From contig CAZTOW010000044.1 of assembly GCA_964615375.1 (NCBI GenBank), forward strand, positions 1 through 64,000: a stretch of DNA of 64,000 nt, written 5' to 3'. This document shows positions 15,804 to 24,688 of this stretch, one piece after another. The stretch's first letter is position 1. Each line of letters begins with the position of its first letter. This stretch comes from CAZKWG01 sp964615375 (GTDB lineage Bacteria; Myxococcota_A; UBA796; CAZKWG01). The notes under the pieces were generated by a model. That model was not told the DNA's origin, searched no databases, and saw nothing but the letters and a program-made list of their open reading frames with translations. The position numbers and the translations under genes are program-made.

Positions 15804-16933
15804 AGGCTGGTTCGGACGTCCTCGAGCGCGCCCGCGTAGGCGCTCACCAGCTCGTCCACCTCGGCCTCGGTCACGATGTAGGGCGGCAGGAAGCGCACCG
15901 CCTTGTCCCCCGCAGGGCAGACCAGCACCCCGCGCGCGCGCATGGCGTCCACGATCTTCCCGGGCGGGAGCTCGGTCCAGGCGCCGAGGATGAGGCCCTC
16001 ACCGGTCACCCGCGCGCCGGCGGCCTCCAGCCCGGCCCGCAGGCGGGCGCCGACGACCCGGTTGCGGGCGATGAGGCCATCCTCCTCGATCACGCGCAGG
16101 GTCTCCAGGCCGGCGGCGCAGGAGACCGGGTTTCCGCCGAAGGTGGAGCCGTGATCGCCGGGGTGGAAGGCGTCGGCCACGCGCGGCGAGGCCAGGATCG
16201 CGCCCAGCGGGAGCCCGCCGCCGACGGCCTTGGCCAGGGTGAGCACGTCGGGGAGGGGCTCGAAGCGCAGGCGCCCGGCCCGCCCCACCCCGCACTGGAT
16301 CTCGTCGTAGACCAGCAGGGCCCCGGCCCGATCGCAGGCGGCGCGCAGCTCAGCCAGGTTCTCCACCGGCACGCAGCCACCCTCACCCTGGATGGGCTCG
16401 ATGAAGACGGCGGCGGTGCGCTCGCTGACGGCCGCGGGGAGATCGGCGACGGCCACGTTGCGGACCTCGGCGGGCAGCGGCGCGTAACCCTCCTGGTACC
16501 TGGGCTTCGGCGTCATCGCCAGGGCCAGGAGCGTGCGGCCGTGGAAGGCGCCCTCCGCCGTCAGGATCTCCGCCCGCGGGTCTCCCCGGCGCCAGTGGTG
16601 CTTGCGCACCAGCTTCACCGCGCCCTCGTTGGCCTCCACACCCGAATTCGACAGGAAGATGGAGGCCGGGCCCTCCGGCCAGGCGTAGAGCTGGGAGAGG
16701 TGATCGACGAATTCTCGTTGTATATCGACGTGATACAGGTTGGACGTGTGCATCAGTCGGTCCACCTGGGCATGGATCGCCGCCCGCACGCGGGGGTGGC
16801 CGTGGCCCAGGGCCATGACCGCGATGCCGCCGATGCCGTCCAGGTACCAGCGCCCCGTCTCGTCCTGGAGCCGGCAGCCCTCCCCGCGGACCAGCGTGAG
16901 CGGATAGCGGGCGTAGGTATTGAGGAAGCTCAC
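15800..16933 (-). CDS. argD: Acetylornithine aminotransferase
   Basis: PLP-dependent class III aminotransferase, 377 residues, converting N-acetylglutamate 5-semialdehyde to N-acetylornithine. Conserved blocks include SNSGVEANEGAVK (95-107), FIEPIQGEGG (177-186), YDEIQCGVGR (209-218) and the PLP lysine Lys235 in LTLAKAVGGG. The start overlaps the argB stop by 4 bp. It is the last gene of the arginine operon. Some ArgD proteins also act on succinyl-diaminopimelate. Confidence 0.95.
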   Translation of the reverse strand: MSFLNTYARYPLTLVRGEGCRLQDETGRWYLDGIGGIAVMALGHGHPRVRAAIHAQVDRLMHTSNLYHVDIQREFVDHLSQLYAWPEGPASIFLSNSGVEANEGAVKLVRKHHWRRGDPRAEILTAEGAFHGRTLLALAMTPKPRYQEGYAPLPAEVRNVAVADLPAAVSERTAAVFIEPIQGEGGCVPVENLAELRAACDRAGALLVYDEIQCGVGRAGRLRFEPLPDVLTLAKAVGGGLPLGAILASPRVADAFHPGDHGSTFGGNPVSCAAGLETLRVIEEDGLIARNRVVGARLRAGLEAAGARVTGEGLILGAWTELPPGKIVDAMRARGVLVCPAGDKAVRFLPPYIVTEAEVDELVSAYAGALEDVRTSL

Positions 16934-17802
16934 GACGCACCTCTCGTCACCATGGTGCCCACCCCCCGGGCGGTGAGCAGCTCCAGCAGCACGGCGTGGG
17001 GCTCGCGACCGTCGGTCACGGTCACCCCCTCCACCCCGGCGGCCAGCGCATCCAGGCAGGCCTCGGCTTTGGGGATCATCCCGCCGCTCACCACCCGTGA
17101 CGCGATCCAGCCACGCAGCGTGGGCTCGTCCACCGAGGGCACGACGCCGTCCGGGCCGCGGATCCCGTCCACGTCCGTCAGGAAGATCAGCCGCTTCGCC
17201 GACATCGCCCCGGCGACGGCGGTGGCCACGCTGTCAGCGTTGACGTTGAGCGGCTCCAGCGCGTCGTCCACGGCCACGGGGGCGATGACGGGGATGAGCC
17301 CCAGGCCCAGGAGCTGCTGGAGGAAGAGGGCGTCCACCCGGCGGATGTCGCCGACGCGGCCCAGATCCACCGGCTCCCCGGTCTGACGGGAGGTGTGTGA
17401 TCTCACACACCCTCGCAGCCAGCCCCCGCCGTCCTGGCCGGAGACGCCCAGGCCCCGACCGCCCACCCGGCCCAGCGCGGCCACGATGTCGCGGGAGATG
17501 CCGCCCACCTGCACCAGCTGAGCCACGCGCATGGTGGCCTCGTCGGTCACGCGCAGCCCGTCGACGAAGCGCGGCTCCAGCCCGAGACGCCGCCCCCAGT
17601 CGCTCACCGTGGGCCCGCCGCCGTGGACCAGCACCACGTCCACGCCCACCCGGCGCAGCAGCACCACGTCCTGCATGACGGCGTGCGCCAGCTCCGGGGA
17701 GACCTGCGCCGCACCGCCGTACTTGATCACGACCGTCTGCCCGGCCCACTCGCCCATGAAGGGCAGGGCCTCGACCAGGGCCTCAGCTACGGTAGTCGGC
17801 AT
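16930..17802 (-). CDS. argB: Acetylglutamate kinase
   Basis: 290-residue amino-acid kinase that phosphorylates N-acetylglutamate. The N-terminal KYGGAA segment (about 28-33), LVHGGGP (58-64) and NVNADSVA (about 193-200) are diagnostic. The N-terminus lacks the long helix typical of arginine-inhibited hexameric enzymes, so feedback control is uncertain. Its start lies 20 bp inside the end of argJ. Confidence 0.95.
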   Translation of the reverse strand: MPTTVAEALVEALPFMGEWAGQTVVIKYGGAAQVSPELAHAVMQDVVLLRRVGVDVVLVHGGGPTVSDWGRRLGLEPRFVDGLRVTDEATMRVAQLVQVGGISRDIVAALGRVGGRGLGVSGQDGGGWLRGCVRSHTSRQTGEPVDLGRVGDIRRVDALFLQQLLGLGLIPVIAPVAVDDALEPLNVNADSVATAVAGAMSAKRLIFLTDVDGIRGPDGVVPSVDEPTLRGWIASRVVSGGMIPKAEACLDALAAGVEGVTVTDGREPHAVLLELLTARGVGTMVTRGAS

Positions 17803-19006
17803 TGATCTTCACGTACCCTTCGGTGAGGTCGCAGCCCCAGGCGAAGCCGAGGCCGGGGCCGGGCAGGCGGGCCTCGATGCGCACCTCGGGCGCGCGCAGG
17901 GCCTGGGAGGCGGCGCGCTCGTCGAAGGCCAGCGGTCGGCCGCCGCGGAGCACGGGCACGCCGGCCAGGTCCAGGTCGAGGGTGTCCAGGTGCGGCACGC
18001 CCGCGGCGCCCAGCGCCCCCACCACCCGGCCCCAGTTGGGATCACGCCCGAAGATCGCGGACTTCAGGAGGTTGGAGCGCACCACGGCGCGGGCGGCCCG
18101 GCGGGCCTCGGCGTCGTCGGCCAGCCCGCTCACCGCCACCTCCACCAGGGTGGTGGCGCCCTCGCCGTCGCGGGCGATGTCCCGGGCCAGCTTGCGGCAC
18201 ACGGTCTCCAGCCCGAGCGCCAGGGCCTCCCAGGCCGCCATGCCGGGCTCGGCCACCAGCCCGGTGCCCGTGGCCTGCACGATCAGCGTGTCGTTGGTGG
18301 ACGTGTCGCCGTCCACGGTGATCGCGTTGAAGGTGCGGTCGGCGACCTCGCGCAGCAGGCGCTGGAGCTGGGCTGGCTCCACCCGGGCGTCCGTCGTGAC
18401 GAAGGCCAGCATGGTCGCCATGTCCGGGTAGATCATCCCCGAGCCCTTGGCGACGCCGCCGACCTTCACCCCGCCCACGTCCACCGCCGCCTCCTTGGGC
18501 ACCAGATCGGTGGTCAGGATGGCGCGGGCCAGGCGGTGCCCGTCGTCGGCGCCCTCCAGCGCGCGGGCGGCGGCCTCCTGGGCGGCGGGCAGCAGGCGGC
18601 CCATGGGCAGGGGGACCCCGATGACCCCGGTGGAGCAGACCAGCACCCGCTCGGGCTCGCAGCCGAGCACGCCCGCCACCGCCGCCGCGGTCGCCGCGGT
18701 GTCCTCCTCACCCTGGAGCCCGGTGGAGGCGTTGGCGTTGCCCGAGTTCACGACCACGGCGCGCACGGGGCCGGGGACCAGGGCGCGCGTCCAGCGGCAG
18801 GGCGCGGCGGCGGCGCTGGAGCGGGTGGTCAGCGCGGCGGCGACGCCGTCGGCCAGGAGCACGGCCACGTCGTCGCGGACGGGCGGCTGGTCGGGCTTCT
18901 TGATGCCCGCGGAGACCACGCCGCAGCGCGCCGCCTCCACGACGTCCCAGCTCCCGCCCGGGAGCAGGGGGGCCGCCAGCTGGGAGGGGAGGGCGAGGGG
19001 CTTCAC
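17783..19006 (-). CDS. argJ: Bifunctional ornithine acetyltransferase/N-acetylglutamate synthase
   Basis: 407 residues. ArgJ recycles the acetyl group from N-acetylornithine to glutamate and autocleaves before a catalytic threonine; the site is KGSGMIYPDMATML, with Thr198 the predicted nucleophile. The oxyanion-hole motif STGVIG (125-130) is intact. Whether it also uses acetyl-CoA cannot be read from sequence; the GNAT next door may supply that activity. It overlaps the GNAT stop by ATGA and runs 20 bp into argB. Confidence 0.95.
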   Translation of the reverse strand: MKPLALPSQLAAPLLPGGSWDVVEAARCGVVSAGIKKPDQPPVRDDVAVLLADGVAAALTTRSSAAAAPCRWTRALVPGPVRAVVVNSGNANASTGLQGEEDTAATAAAVAGVLGCEPERVLVCSTGVIGVPLPMGRLLPAAQEAAARALEGADDGHRLARAILTTDLVPKEAAVDVGGVKVGGVAKGSGMIYPDMATMLAFVTTDARVEPAQLQRLLREVADRTFNAITVDGDTSTNDTLIVQATGTGLVAEPGMAAWEALALGLETVCRKLARDIARDGEGATTLVEVAVSGLADDAEARRAARAVVRSNLLKSAIFGRDPNWGRVVGALGAAGVPHLDTLDLDLAGVPVLRGGRPLAFDERAASQALRAPEVRIEARLPGPGLGFAWGCDLTEGYVKINADYRS

Positions 19007-19512
19007 GCCGCCGCCATCAGGGCCACGTCGGTGGCCCGCGCCAGGAGGGTCTGCGCGCAGGCGCCGAGCCGGTCACAGCCCGCGCAGCGGCGGGACTTCG
19101 CGGCGATGGCGCGGTCCAGCAGGGGGCCCTCGCTCAGGCTCTCGCAGCCGCGGGCGCGGGCCCAGGGGGCGGCGCGGAGGCGCTCGAAGCCGGCCCGCTC
19201 GAAGAAGGGGGCGATCCCGGTCAGGGCCACCACCACGTCGTAGCCGCGGCGCCCGGCCTCCTCGGCGGCGGCCTCCACCAGCGCGGCGCCCAGCCCCACC
19301 CCCCGCAGGGCGGAGACCAGCGAGCCGAGCTCGACCACGTCCTCGGTCCAGGGGCTCAGCGCGACGGTGCCCACCAGCTCGCCGTCGTCTTCGGCCACCA
19401 GGAAGTCCGCCGGATCCACGGCGCGCGGCAGCAGGTTCCCACGCGCGATCTCCGGGGCCATCAGGGCTCGGATCGCGGGGACGTCAGCGGCGATGGCAGG
19501 ACGGATGTCCAT
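19003..19512 (-). CDS. GNAT acetyltransferase, probable N-acetylglutamate synthase
   Basis: 169-residue GNAT-fold protein with the acetyl-CoA segment VSALRGVGLGAALVEAA near residues 67-83. Its place between argC and argJ, overlapping argJ by 4 bp, suggests it makes N-acetylglutamate (short ArgA role). The C-terminal 40 residues carry a Cys cluster, CAGCDRLGAC, plus an upstream Cys that is unusual for the fold and could bind zinc or an Fe-S cluster. Function is inferred mainly from context. Confidence 0.75.
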   Translation of the reverse strand: MDIRPAIAADVPAIRALMAPEIARGNLLPRAVDPADFLVAEDDGELVGTVALSPWTEDVVELGSLVSALRGVGLGAALVEAAAEEAGRRGYDVVVALTGIAPFFERAGFERLRAAPWARARGCESLSEGPLLDRAIAAKSRRCAGCDRLGACAQTLLARATDVALMAAA

Positions 19513-19536
19513 GTTGGGGTCCCTCCTCGGCGCGGC

Positions 19537-20562
19537 TCAGGGCAGCAGGGGGATGGTGGGGAGTGAGAGGGTCTCGGGCAGGCCCAGCGCCAGGTTCATG
19601 CACTGGACCGCCTGACCAGAGGCGCCCTTGACGAGGTTGTCGATGGCGCAGACGGCCGTGATCTGGCCGCGCGCGGCGTCCAGGGCGAGGTGGATCATCG
19701 CGCGGTTGGTGCCGCGGACCTCCGCCGTGGACGGAGGCGCGTCGCGCAGGACGATCATCGGATGATCCGCGTAGAAGTCCTGGTACAGCGCGCGCAGCTC
19801 GGCCAGCGTCAGCGGCTGACGCAGCGCGCCGTGGACCGTGGCCAGCATCCCGCGCACCATGGGCACGAGGTGCGGCGAGAACATGACGTTACACGCGAGG
19901 GTCTGCTCGATCTCCGGCCGGTGGCGGTGCGCCCCGGCGAGGCTGTAGGCGCTGGCGCTCTCGGCGACCTCCCCGTAGAGGTTGCGCGGCCCCGGCGTCC
20001 GGCCGGCGCCGGAGATGCCCGAGAGGCAGCTGGCGACGAGCCCGTCCACCAGCCCGGCCCGGGTCAGCGGCAGCACCGCCAGGGCGGTGGCCGTCGGGTA
20101 GCAGCCCGGGTTGGCGACCAGTCGGGCGCCGCGCAGGGCCTCCCGGTGGAGCTCGGGCAGCCCGTAGACGGCCTCGGCGAGCAGCTCCGGGTGCGGGTGG
20201 GCCGCGCCATAGGCCGCGGCGTAGGCGGCCGGGTCGCGCAGGCGGAAGTCCGCGCCCAGATCGACGACGCGCACGCCCCGGGCCAGGAGCTCCGCCGCCA
20301 CCGGCGCCGACACCCCGTGGGGCAGGGCCAGGAACACCAGATCGCAGCGCTCGGCCAGCGCGCCCGCGTCCAGCGCCTCTACCGGCAGCGCCCCCATCTC
20401 CCCCGTCCCCGAGAGCCCGGGCCACACCGCGTCCAGCCGCTGCCCCGCCTTCTGCCCGCCGGCCACCGCCACGAGGCGCACCCCAGGGTGACCCGCCAGG
20501 ATCCGGCAGAGCTCAACCCCGGTGTAACCGGTGACACCAGCGATTCCGACGCGCGCGACCAC
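19537..20562 (-). CDS. argC: N-acetyl-gamma-glutamyl-phosphate reductase
   Basis: NADPH-dependent reductase, 341 residues, first gene of the arginine operon. N-terminal Rossmann motif GIAGVTGYTG, active-site Cys154 in ANPGCYPTA, and HxHxxEI near residue 215. The GTG at 20562 is chosen because it begins at the expected VARVGIAGVTG, has a GGAG 11 nt upstream and fits the promoter at 20593-20621; the frame is open a further 15 codons, but that extension would start upstream of the predicted transcript. Confidence 0.94.
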   Translation of the reverse strand: MVARVGIAGVTGYTGVELCRILAGHPGVRLVAVAGGQKAGQRLDAVWPGLSGTGEMGALPVEALDAGALAERCDLVFLALPHGVSAPVAAELLARGVRVVDLGADFRLRDPAAYAAAYGAAHPHPELLAEAVYGLPELHREALRGARLVANPGCYPTATALAVLPLTRAGLVDGLVASCLSGISGAGRTPGPRNLYGEVAESASAYSLAGAHRHRPEIEQTLACNVMFSPHLVPMVRGMLATVHGALRQPLTLAELRALYQDFYADHPMIVLRDAPPSTAEVRGTNRAMIHLALDAARGQITAVCAIDNLVKGASGQAVQCMNLALGLPETLSLPTIPLLP

Positions 20563-20592
20563 TTCAGGAGGACTCCGACATGAGGGCGCATG

Positions 20593-20621
20593 TCTATACA
20601 CTGTCATGCATAATTATGCAA
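20593..20621 (-). promoter_or_regulatory. argC operon promoter
   Basis: Minus strand TTGCAT (20621-20616), a 17-bp spacer, then TATAGA (20598-20593). The predicted transcript start is near 20586, giving a leader of about 24 nt before the GTG of argC. The -35 hexamer lies inside a 14-bp perfect palindrome. Confidence 0.75.
20607..20620. promoter_or_regulatory. Probable ArgR operator (ARG box)
   Basis: TGCATAATTATGCA is a perfect 14-bp palindrome of the kind recognised by ArgR (consensus TGNATWWWWATNCA). It overlaps the -35 element of the argC promoter, as expected for arginine-dependent repression. No argR gene lies in the window. Confidence 0.75.
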
Positions 20622-20704
20622 GGGAGCGCGCTCCGCGCAGGACGGGCTCGCCGTCGGGCCTCGCTGGCGATAACGTGCCGGTTCGCCCTCCTGGAGGACA
20701 AGCG

Positions 20705-21388
20705 ATGCACGAGATGATCCAGCAGCTTCTGCAGTGGTACTTCGGCCTGCTCGAGAGCGCGGGGCTCTGGGGGGTCGTGCTGCTGATGGCGATGGAGAGC
20801 ACCATCTTCCCGGTGCCCAGCGAGCTGGTCATCCCGCCCGCCGCCTACATCGAGAGCTATCAGCGGGGCAGCTCCATCCCGCACGCGCTGGCGGTGATCG
20901 TGGCGGGGACCGTGGGCTGCTACCTCGGCTCCATCATCACCTTCCTCATCTCGCGCGCGGTCGGCCGCCCGCTCATCGTGAAGTATGGGAAGTACTTCCT
21001 GCTCCGCGAGGACAAGCTGCGCATGGCCGAGGTCTGGGTGCAGCGCTACGGCGCGGGCGGCATCTTCTTCGCCCGCCTGCTGCCGGTGGTGCGGCACCTC
21101 ATCTCCATCCCCGCGGGCGTGGTGGACATGAACATCCGCACGTTCTCGGTGATGACCACGCTCGGCTCGGCGCTCTGGTGCGCGGTGCTGACGGTCTTCG
21201 GCGTGGTGATGGGGGAGGATCTGGCGGCGGTGCTCCAGGGCGGCGCGGCCACCGAGCACTACGAGGCGGCCTTCCACCGGCTGACGGCGGTGGTGGTCGT
21301 GTCCGTGGCCGTGCTGGGCGTACTCTACGTCGCGGTGGTCAAGCGGCAGACTCGGCAGGGGGACGCTGGTGAGGGCGCGTCGGGATAG
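20705..21388 (+). CDS. DedA/VTT-family membrane protein
   Basis: 227-residue inner-membrane protein. The family signature region is present: an acidic/Pro-rich re-entrant segment (MESTIFPVPSELVIPPAA, about 28-45) and FFARLLPVVRHLISIPAG (about 120-137) with the conserved Arg residues. DedA proteins are implicated in phospholipid translocation (undecaprenyl phosphate or PE flipping). Start ATG with GGAGG 8 nt upstream. The downstream SDR gene is 20 bp away. Confidence 0.9.
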   Translation: MHEMIQQLLQWYFGLLESAGLWGVVLLMAMESTIFPVPSELVIPPAAYIESYQRGSSIPHALAVIVAGTVGCYLGSIITFLISRAVGRPLIVKYGKYFLLREDKLRMAEVWVQRYGAGGIFFARLLPVVRHLISIPAGVVDMNIRTFSVMTTLGSALWCAVLTVFGVVMGEDLAAVLQGGAATEHYEAAFHRLTAVVVVSVAVLGVLYVAVVKRQTRQGDAGEGASG

Positions 21389-21408
21389 GACGCGGCGAGA
21401 GGTGTCTC

Positions 21409-22236
21409 ATGGCGGAGCGGGTGGCGGTGGTGACCGGCGCGAGCCGCGGGATCGGCGTGGTGATCGCGGAGGATCTGGCGGCGGACGGCGGCGTGATCGT
21501 GCTCTCCGCGCGGGACGAGGCGGGGCTGAAGGCGACCGCGGCGCGGGTGGAGGCGAAGGGGGCGCGCGCGGTGGTGGTGCCCGGGGACCTGACGCGCGCC
21601 GAGGACCGGGCGCGGCTGGTGGCGGAGGTCACGCGCCTGGGCGCCCCCGACGTGCTGGTGAACAACGCGGGCGTAGAGGTCTGCATGGCCGCGCTGGACC
21701 AGACCGAGGCGGAGATCACGCAGCAGATCCAGGTCAACCTGCTGGCGCCGCTCCTGCTGACGCGGGCGCTGGCCCCGGGCATGGTGGCGGCGGGCCGCGG
21801 CGTGATCGTGATGATCTCCTCGATGTCCGGCAAGTCGCCGACCCCCTACAACGCCATCTACACGGCCTCCAAGTTCGGGCTCAACGGCTTCACCGCCTCT
21901 CTGCGCCTGGAGCTGGAGGGCACGGGCGTCCACCTCGGCGTGGTCTGCCCGAGCTTCGTCGCCGAGGCCGGCATGTTCTCCGACACGGGCGTCGCCGCCC
22001 CGGCGAGCATGCGCGAGGTCACGCCCGCTCAGGTGGTGCGCGGGGTGCGCAAGGTCATCGGCGGGGCCTCGGAGGTGCTGGTCACCCCGACCCCCGTGCG
22101 CCCGATGCTCGCGCTCGGCCAGTTCTTCCCCAACATCGACGGGCCCGCGCTGCGCCTGCTGGGCGTGATGGACGTGCTCAAGAAGCGCGCCGAGGTCACG
22201 CTCCAGCGTCGTCGGGGTCCGGGCTCCGCGGGCTGA
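21409..22236 (+). CDS. Short-chain dehydrogenase/reductase
   Basis: 275-residue classical SDR. The cofactor motif TGASRGIG (9-16), NNAG (85-88) and catalytic YxxxK (Tyr151, Lys155), with a Ser near 138, are intact. The basic residue after the first beta strand suggests NADP preference. The substrate is unknown; the C-terminal extension beyond 240 may be substrate- or membrane-associated. It is likely co-transcribed with the DedA gene and overlaps the convergent YkgJ gene by 41 bp. Confidence 0.88.
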   Translation: MAERVAVVTGASRGIGVVIAEDLAADGGVIVLSARDEAGLKATAARVEAKGARAVVVPGDLTRAEDRARLVAEVTRLGAPDVLVNNAGVEVCMAALDQTEAEITQQIQVNLLAPLLLTRALAPGMVAAGRGVIVMISSMSGKSPTPYNAIYTASKFGLNGFTASLRLELEGTGVHLGVVCPSFVAEAGMFSDTGVAAPASMREVTPAQVVRGVRKVIGGASEVLVTPTPVRPMLALGQFFPNIDGPALRLLGVMDVLKKRAEVTLQRRRGPGSAG

Positions 22237-22570
22237 TCGCCGCGAGCAGGGCGCGGTCGAGGGGCGGGAGGCCGTGGAGGGCGCGCGCGGCGTCGCAGCG
22301 GTCGAGCGCGCCGCCGAATTCGCGGCAGGGGCTCGGGCGACCGGCGTAGATCGTGCAGAACACCTCGGCGCCGACCTCGCCCCTCAGCGCCACGCAGCGG
22401 CAGGGCAGGTTTCGCGTGCCCTTCATGCAGACCAGGTGCGGCGGGAGCGGCTCCACCAGCGCGGGCGGGACGCCGCCGCCGGCCTCGGGGTCCGCCTCGG
22501 CCCAGTAGAAGGAGACCCGGTAGCTGGCGCAGCAGGCGCCACAGCGCATGCACAGCTCGGCCGGGACCAT
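22196..22570 (-). CDS. YkgJ-family Cys-cluster protein
   Basis: 124 residues beginning with the CxxCxxCC motif (Cys7, Cys10, Cys13, Cys14), followed by further cysteines (CMKG, PCRC, FCTIY, PCREF) typical of the YkgJ/UPF0153 zinc- or iron-binding family. Biochemical role unknown. It starts 7 bp after the Ig-like membrane protein on the same strand. Confidence 0.85.
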   Translation of the reverse strand: MVPAELCMRCGACCASYRVSFYWAEADPEAGGGVPPALVEPLPPHLVCMKGTRNLPCRCVALRGEVGAEVFCTIYAGRPSPCREFGGALDRCDAARALHGLPPLDRALLAAISPRSPDPDDAGA

Positions 22571-22577
22571 GGGACGC

Positions 22578-23693
22578 TCAGCAGCCCTCGGAGACCTGGA
22601 GCCGGATCCAGCCGCGCTCCAGCGCGATCTCGCGCGTGGACGAGCAGGCGACAGGCAGATCGATGGTCAGCTTGCCCGGGGAGGCCTCCAGGATCGCCTC
22701 GGCGGGGACGCGATCCCAGGCCCCGCCCAGCGGGACGGCCTGGCGCCCCGTCCCGCGCTCGCGCAGCAGGGCGGGGATGGGCAGGGCCGCGATCTCCGGC
22801 GGCAGCTCCATGCAGCGCTGGGCCACCGCCCAGATCTGGTCGAGGTCCGCCCCGGGCAGGGTGAGCGTGGTCCAGCCCCACTCCCAGCCGCCGCCCTCAT
22901 CGATGCGCCCGCCCTCGGCGAGGGCCTGGGTCGCCGTCCACTCGCACATGTCGGGCGCGTTGGGCAGGCAGGCCCGCGTCTCCTCCTTCTGGCCCTTGCG
23001 GCCCACGGTCTCGGCGTAGAGGGCCAGCGTGCAGTCCTTGGGGGGCTCCGGCCAGACGCGGAACATGGCGCTGACGTCGGCCCCGCCGCCGCTCACCAGC
23101 ACCTCCGCCAGGCCCGGCGCCACCGGCGTGACCACCCCCTGCTGGTCCACCTTCAGCACGGTCTCGTCCGAGGACGCCCAGGTCAGCGGGACCGTGACCT
23201 CCTTGCGGTCGAAGGTGGCGGTGGCCTTGAAGCTGCGCGGCGTCCAGACGCGGGCCTCCGCCTTGGGTGGGTCCAGCAGGATGGCGTTGGCCAGCTGCAC
23301 GTCCAGGGCGAGCGTGGCGCAGAGATCCTCGACGCAGGCCCGGATCTCGCCCGTGCCCGGCTCCTCGGCCACGAAGGTGCCCCCGTTGATGGCCCCCAGC
23401 GAGGCCGGCGCCACCGTCCAGACCAGGCCCTCCTTCGTCACGACGGGCTCGCCCATGCGCGGGCTCAGCAGGGGCTGAGGCAGGGCGAGGGCGCGGGGAT
23501 CGGTGACCAGCCAGCGCTCCTGCGAGAAGCTGAGGGAGACCGGCTGGGAGGCGTACCACCAGGCGCCCGCGGCGGCGGCCAGCAGGAGCCCGCCTCCGCC
23601 GCAGAGCAGCACGCCGACCCCGACGACGGAGCCGGCGATGAGCAGGGTCTTCTTGCCCCGCGGCGGGGCCTCGGAGGCTGGGCTGTCGTTCAT
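22578..23693 (-). CDS. Membrane-anchored protein with Ig-like (Big_2) domain
   Basis: 371 residues: a short cytoplasmic N-terminus, one Gly/Ala/Leu-rich transmembrane helix (about 16-47) and a large periplasmic part. Residues about 150-195 fit a bacterial Ig-like group 2 domain, with the characteristic VTWASSDETVLKVDQQG pattern. Several Cys pairs suggest disulphides. Ligand unknown. It precedes the YkgJ gene by 7 bp. Confidence 0.7.
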   Translation of the reverse strand: MNDSPASEAPPRGKKTLLIAGSVVGVGVLLCGGGGLLLAAAAGAWWYASQPVSLSFSQERWLVTDPRALALPQPLLSPRMGEPVVTKEGLVWTVAPASLGAINGGTFVAEEPGTGEIRACVEDLCATLALDVQLANAILLDPPKAEARVWTPRSFKATATFDRKEVTVPLTWASSDETVLKVDQQGVVTPVAPGLAEVLVSGGGADVSAMFRVWPEPPKDCTLALYAETVGRKGQKEETRACLPNAPDMCEWTATQALAEGGRIDEGGGWEWGWTTLTLPGADLDQIWAVAQRCMELPPEIAALPIPALLRERGTGRQAVPLGGAWDRVPAEAILEASPGKLTIDLPVACSSTREIALERGWIRLQVSEGC

Positions 23694-23732
23694 CCGCCGA
23701 AGATTAACACGCCCGCGCTACACCTCGGGCGG

Positions 23733-24599
23733 CTACACCTTGAGCGGGGTGAGCAGGTAGCGTCGGCCGTTCGAGGCCGGTCGAGGCAGACGCCCGGCGT
23801 CGATGTTGACCTGGATGCTGGGCAGCAGCAGGCGCGGGGCGGCGAGCGTGGCGTCGCGCGCGGTGCGGAAGGCCACGAAGTCCTCGCGGGAGGTGCTGGC
23901 GTTCAGCTGGACGTTCTGCTCGCGCGAGGCGCCGATGGTGGTCTCCCAGGCCACGGGCCGACCGCCGGGCTGGTAGTCGTGGCCCACGAAGACCCGGGTC
24001 TCCGGCGGGAGCGCGTACAGGCGGTCGTGGACGGAGGTGTAGAGCGTGTCCGCGCTGCCAGCGGGGAAGTCGCAGCGCCCCACGCCGTAGTCGGGCATGA
24101 AGAGCGCGTCGCCGGTGAAGACCGCGTCCCCGATCTGGTAGCTCATGCAGGCCGGGGTGTGGCCGGGGGTGTGGATGGCGTGGACGCGCAGCGCGCCGGC
24201 CTCCACCACCTCGCCGTCGCGGATGAGATGCCCGAACTGGCTCCCGTCCCGCGGGACCTCGTCACCCTGGTTGAAGATCGGCGCGAAGATGGCCTGTACC
24301 GCCGTGATACTCTCGCCGATGCCCACGGGCACGCCCAGGCGCTCGCGCAGCACGTCCGCGCCGCTCAGGTGGTCGGCGTGGGCGTGCGTCTCCAGCACCA
24401 GGCGCGGCACCAGCGCGCGCTCCTCGAGGAAGGCCAGGACCGCGTCCAGGGACTCCCGCCAGATCCGCCCGTTCGCCGGGTCGAAGTCCAGCACGGGGTC
24501 GATGATGATGGCGTCGCGCGTGTCCGCGTCCCAGACCACATAGGTCAGCGTCCAGGTGCGCGGGTCGAAGAAGGCCTGAATCTCGGGTCGATTGGTCAT
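23733..24599 (-). CDS. ETHE1/Blh-like persulfide dioxygenase (MBL fold)
   Basis: 288-residue metallo-beta-lactamase-fold enzyme with THAHADH (His72, His74, Asp76, His77), a later HTPGHT and GHDYQPGGR. The blocks FTGDALFMPDYGVGRCDFP and the C-terminal SIQVNIDAGRLP are characteristic of the Blh/ETHE1 branch, which oxidises glutathione persulfide to sulfite using mononuclear iron. The start at 24599 has AGGAG upstream; longer reading lacks homology. A sulfite product would fit the TauE-like exporter in the window, but the genes are far apart. Confidence 0.88.
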   Translation of the reverse strand: MTNRPEIQAFFDPRTWTLTYVVWDADTRDAIIIDPVLDFDPANGRIWRESLDAVLAFLEERALVPRLVLETHAHADHLSGADVLRERLGVPVGIGESITAVQAIFAPIFNQGDEVPRDGSQFGHLIRDGEVVEAGALRVHAIHTPGHTPACMSYQIGDAVFTGDALFMPDYGVGRCDFPAGSADTLYTSVHDRLYALPPETRVFVGHDYQPGGRPVAWETTIGASREQNVQLNASTSREDFVAFRTARDATLAAPRLLLPSIQVNIDAGRLPRPASNGRRYLLTPLKV

Positions 24600-24688
24600 G
24601 GTGTGTGCTCCTGCCCCCCTGTGAGCCGTTGGCGGGCGAGAGTGTGACACAGGTGCGCGCGTGGCGGGCCGCGGATACACTTCAGGGC

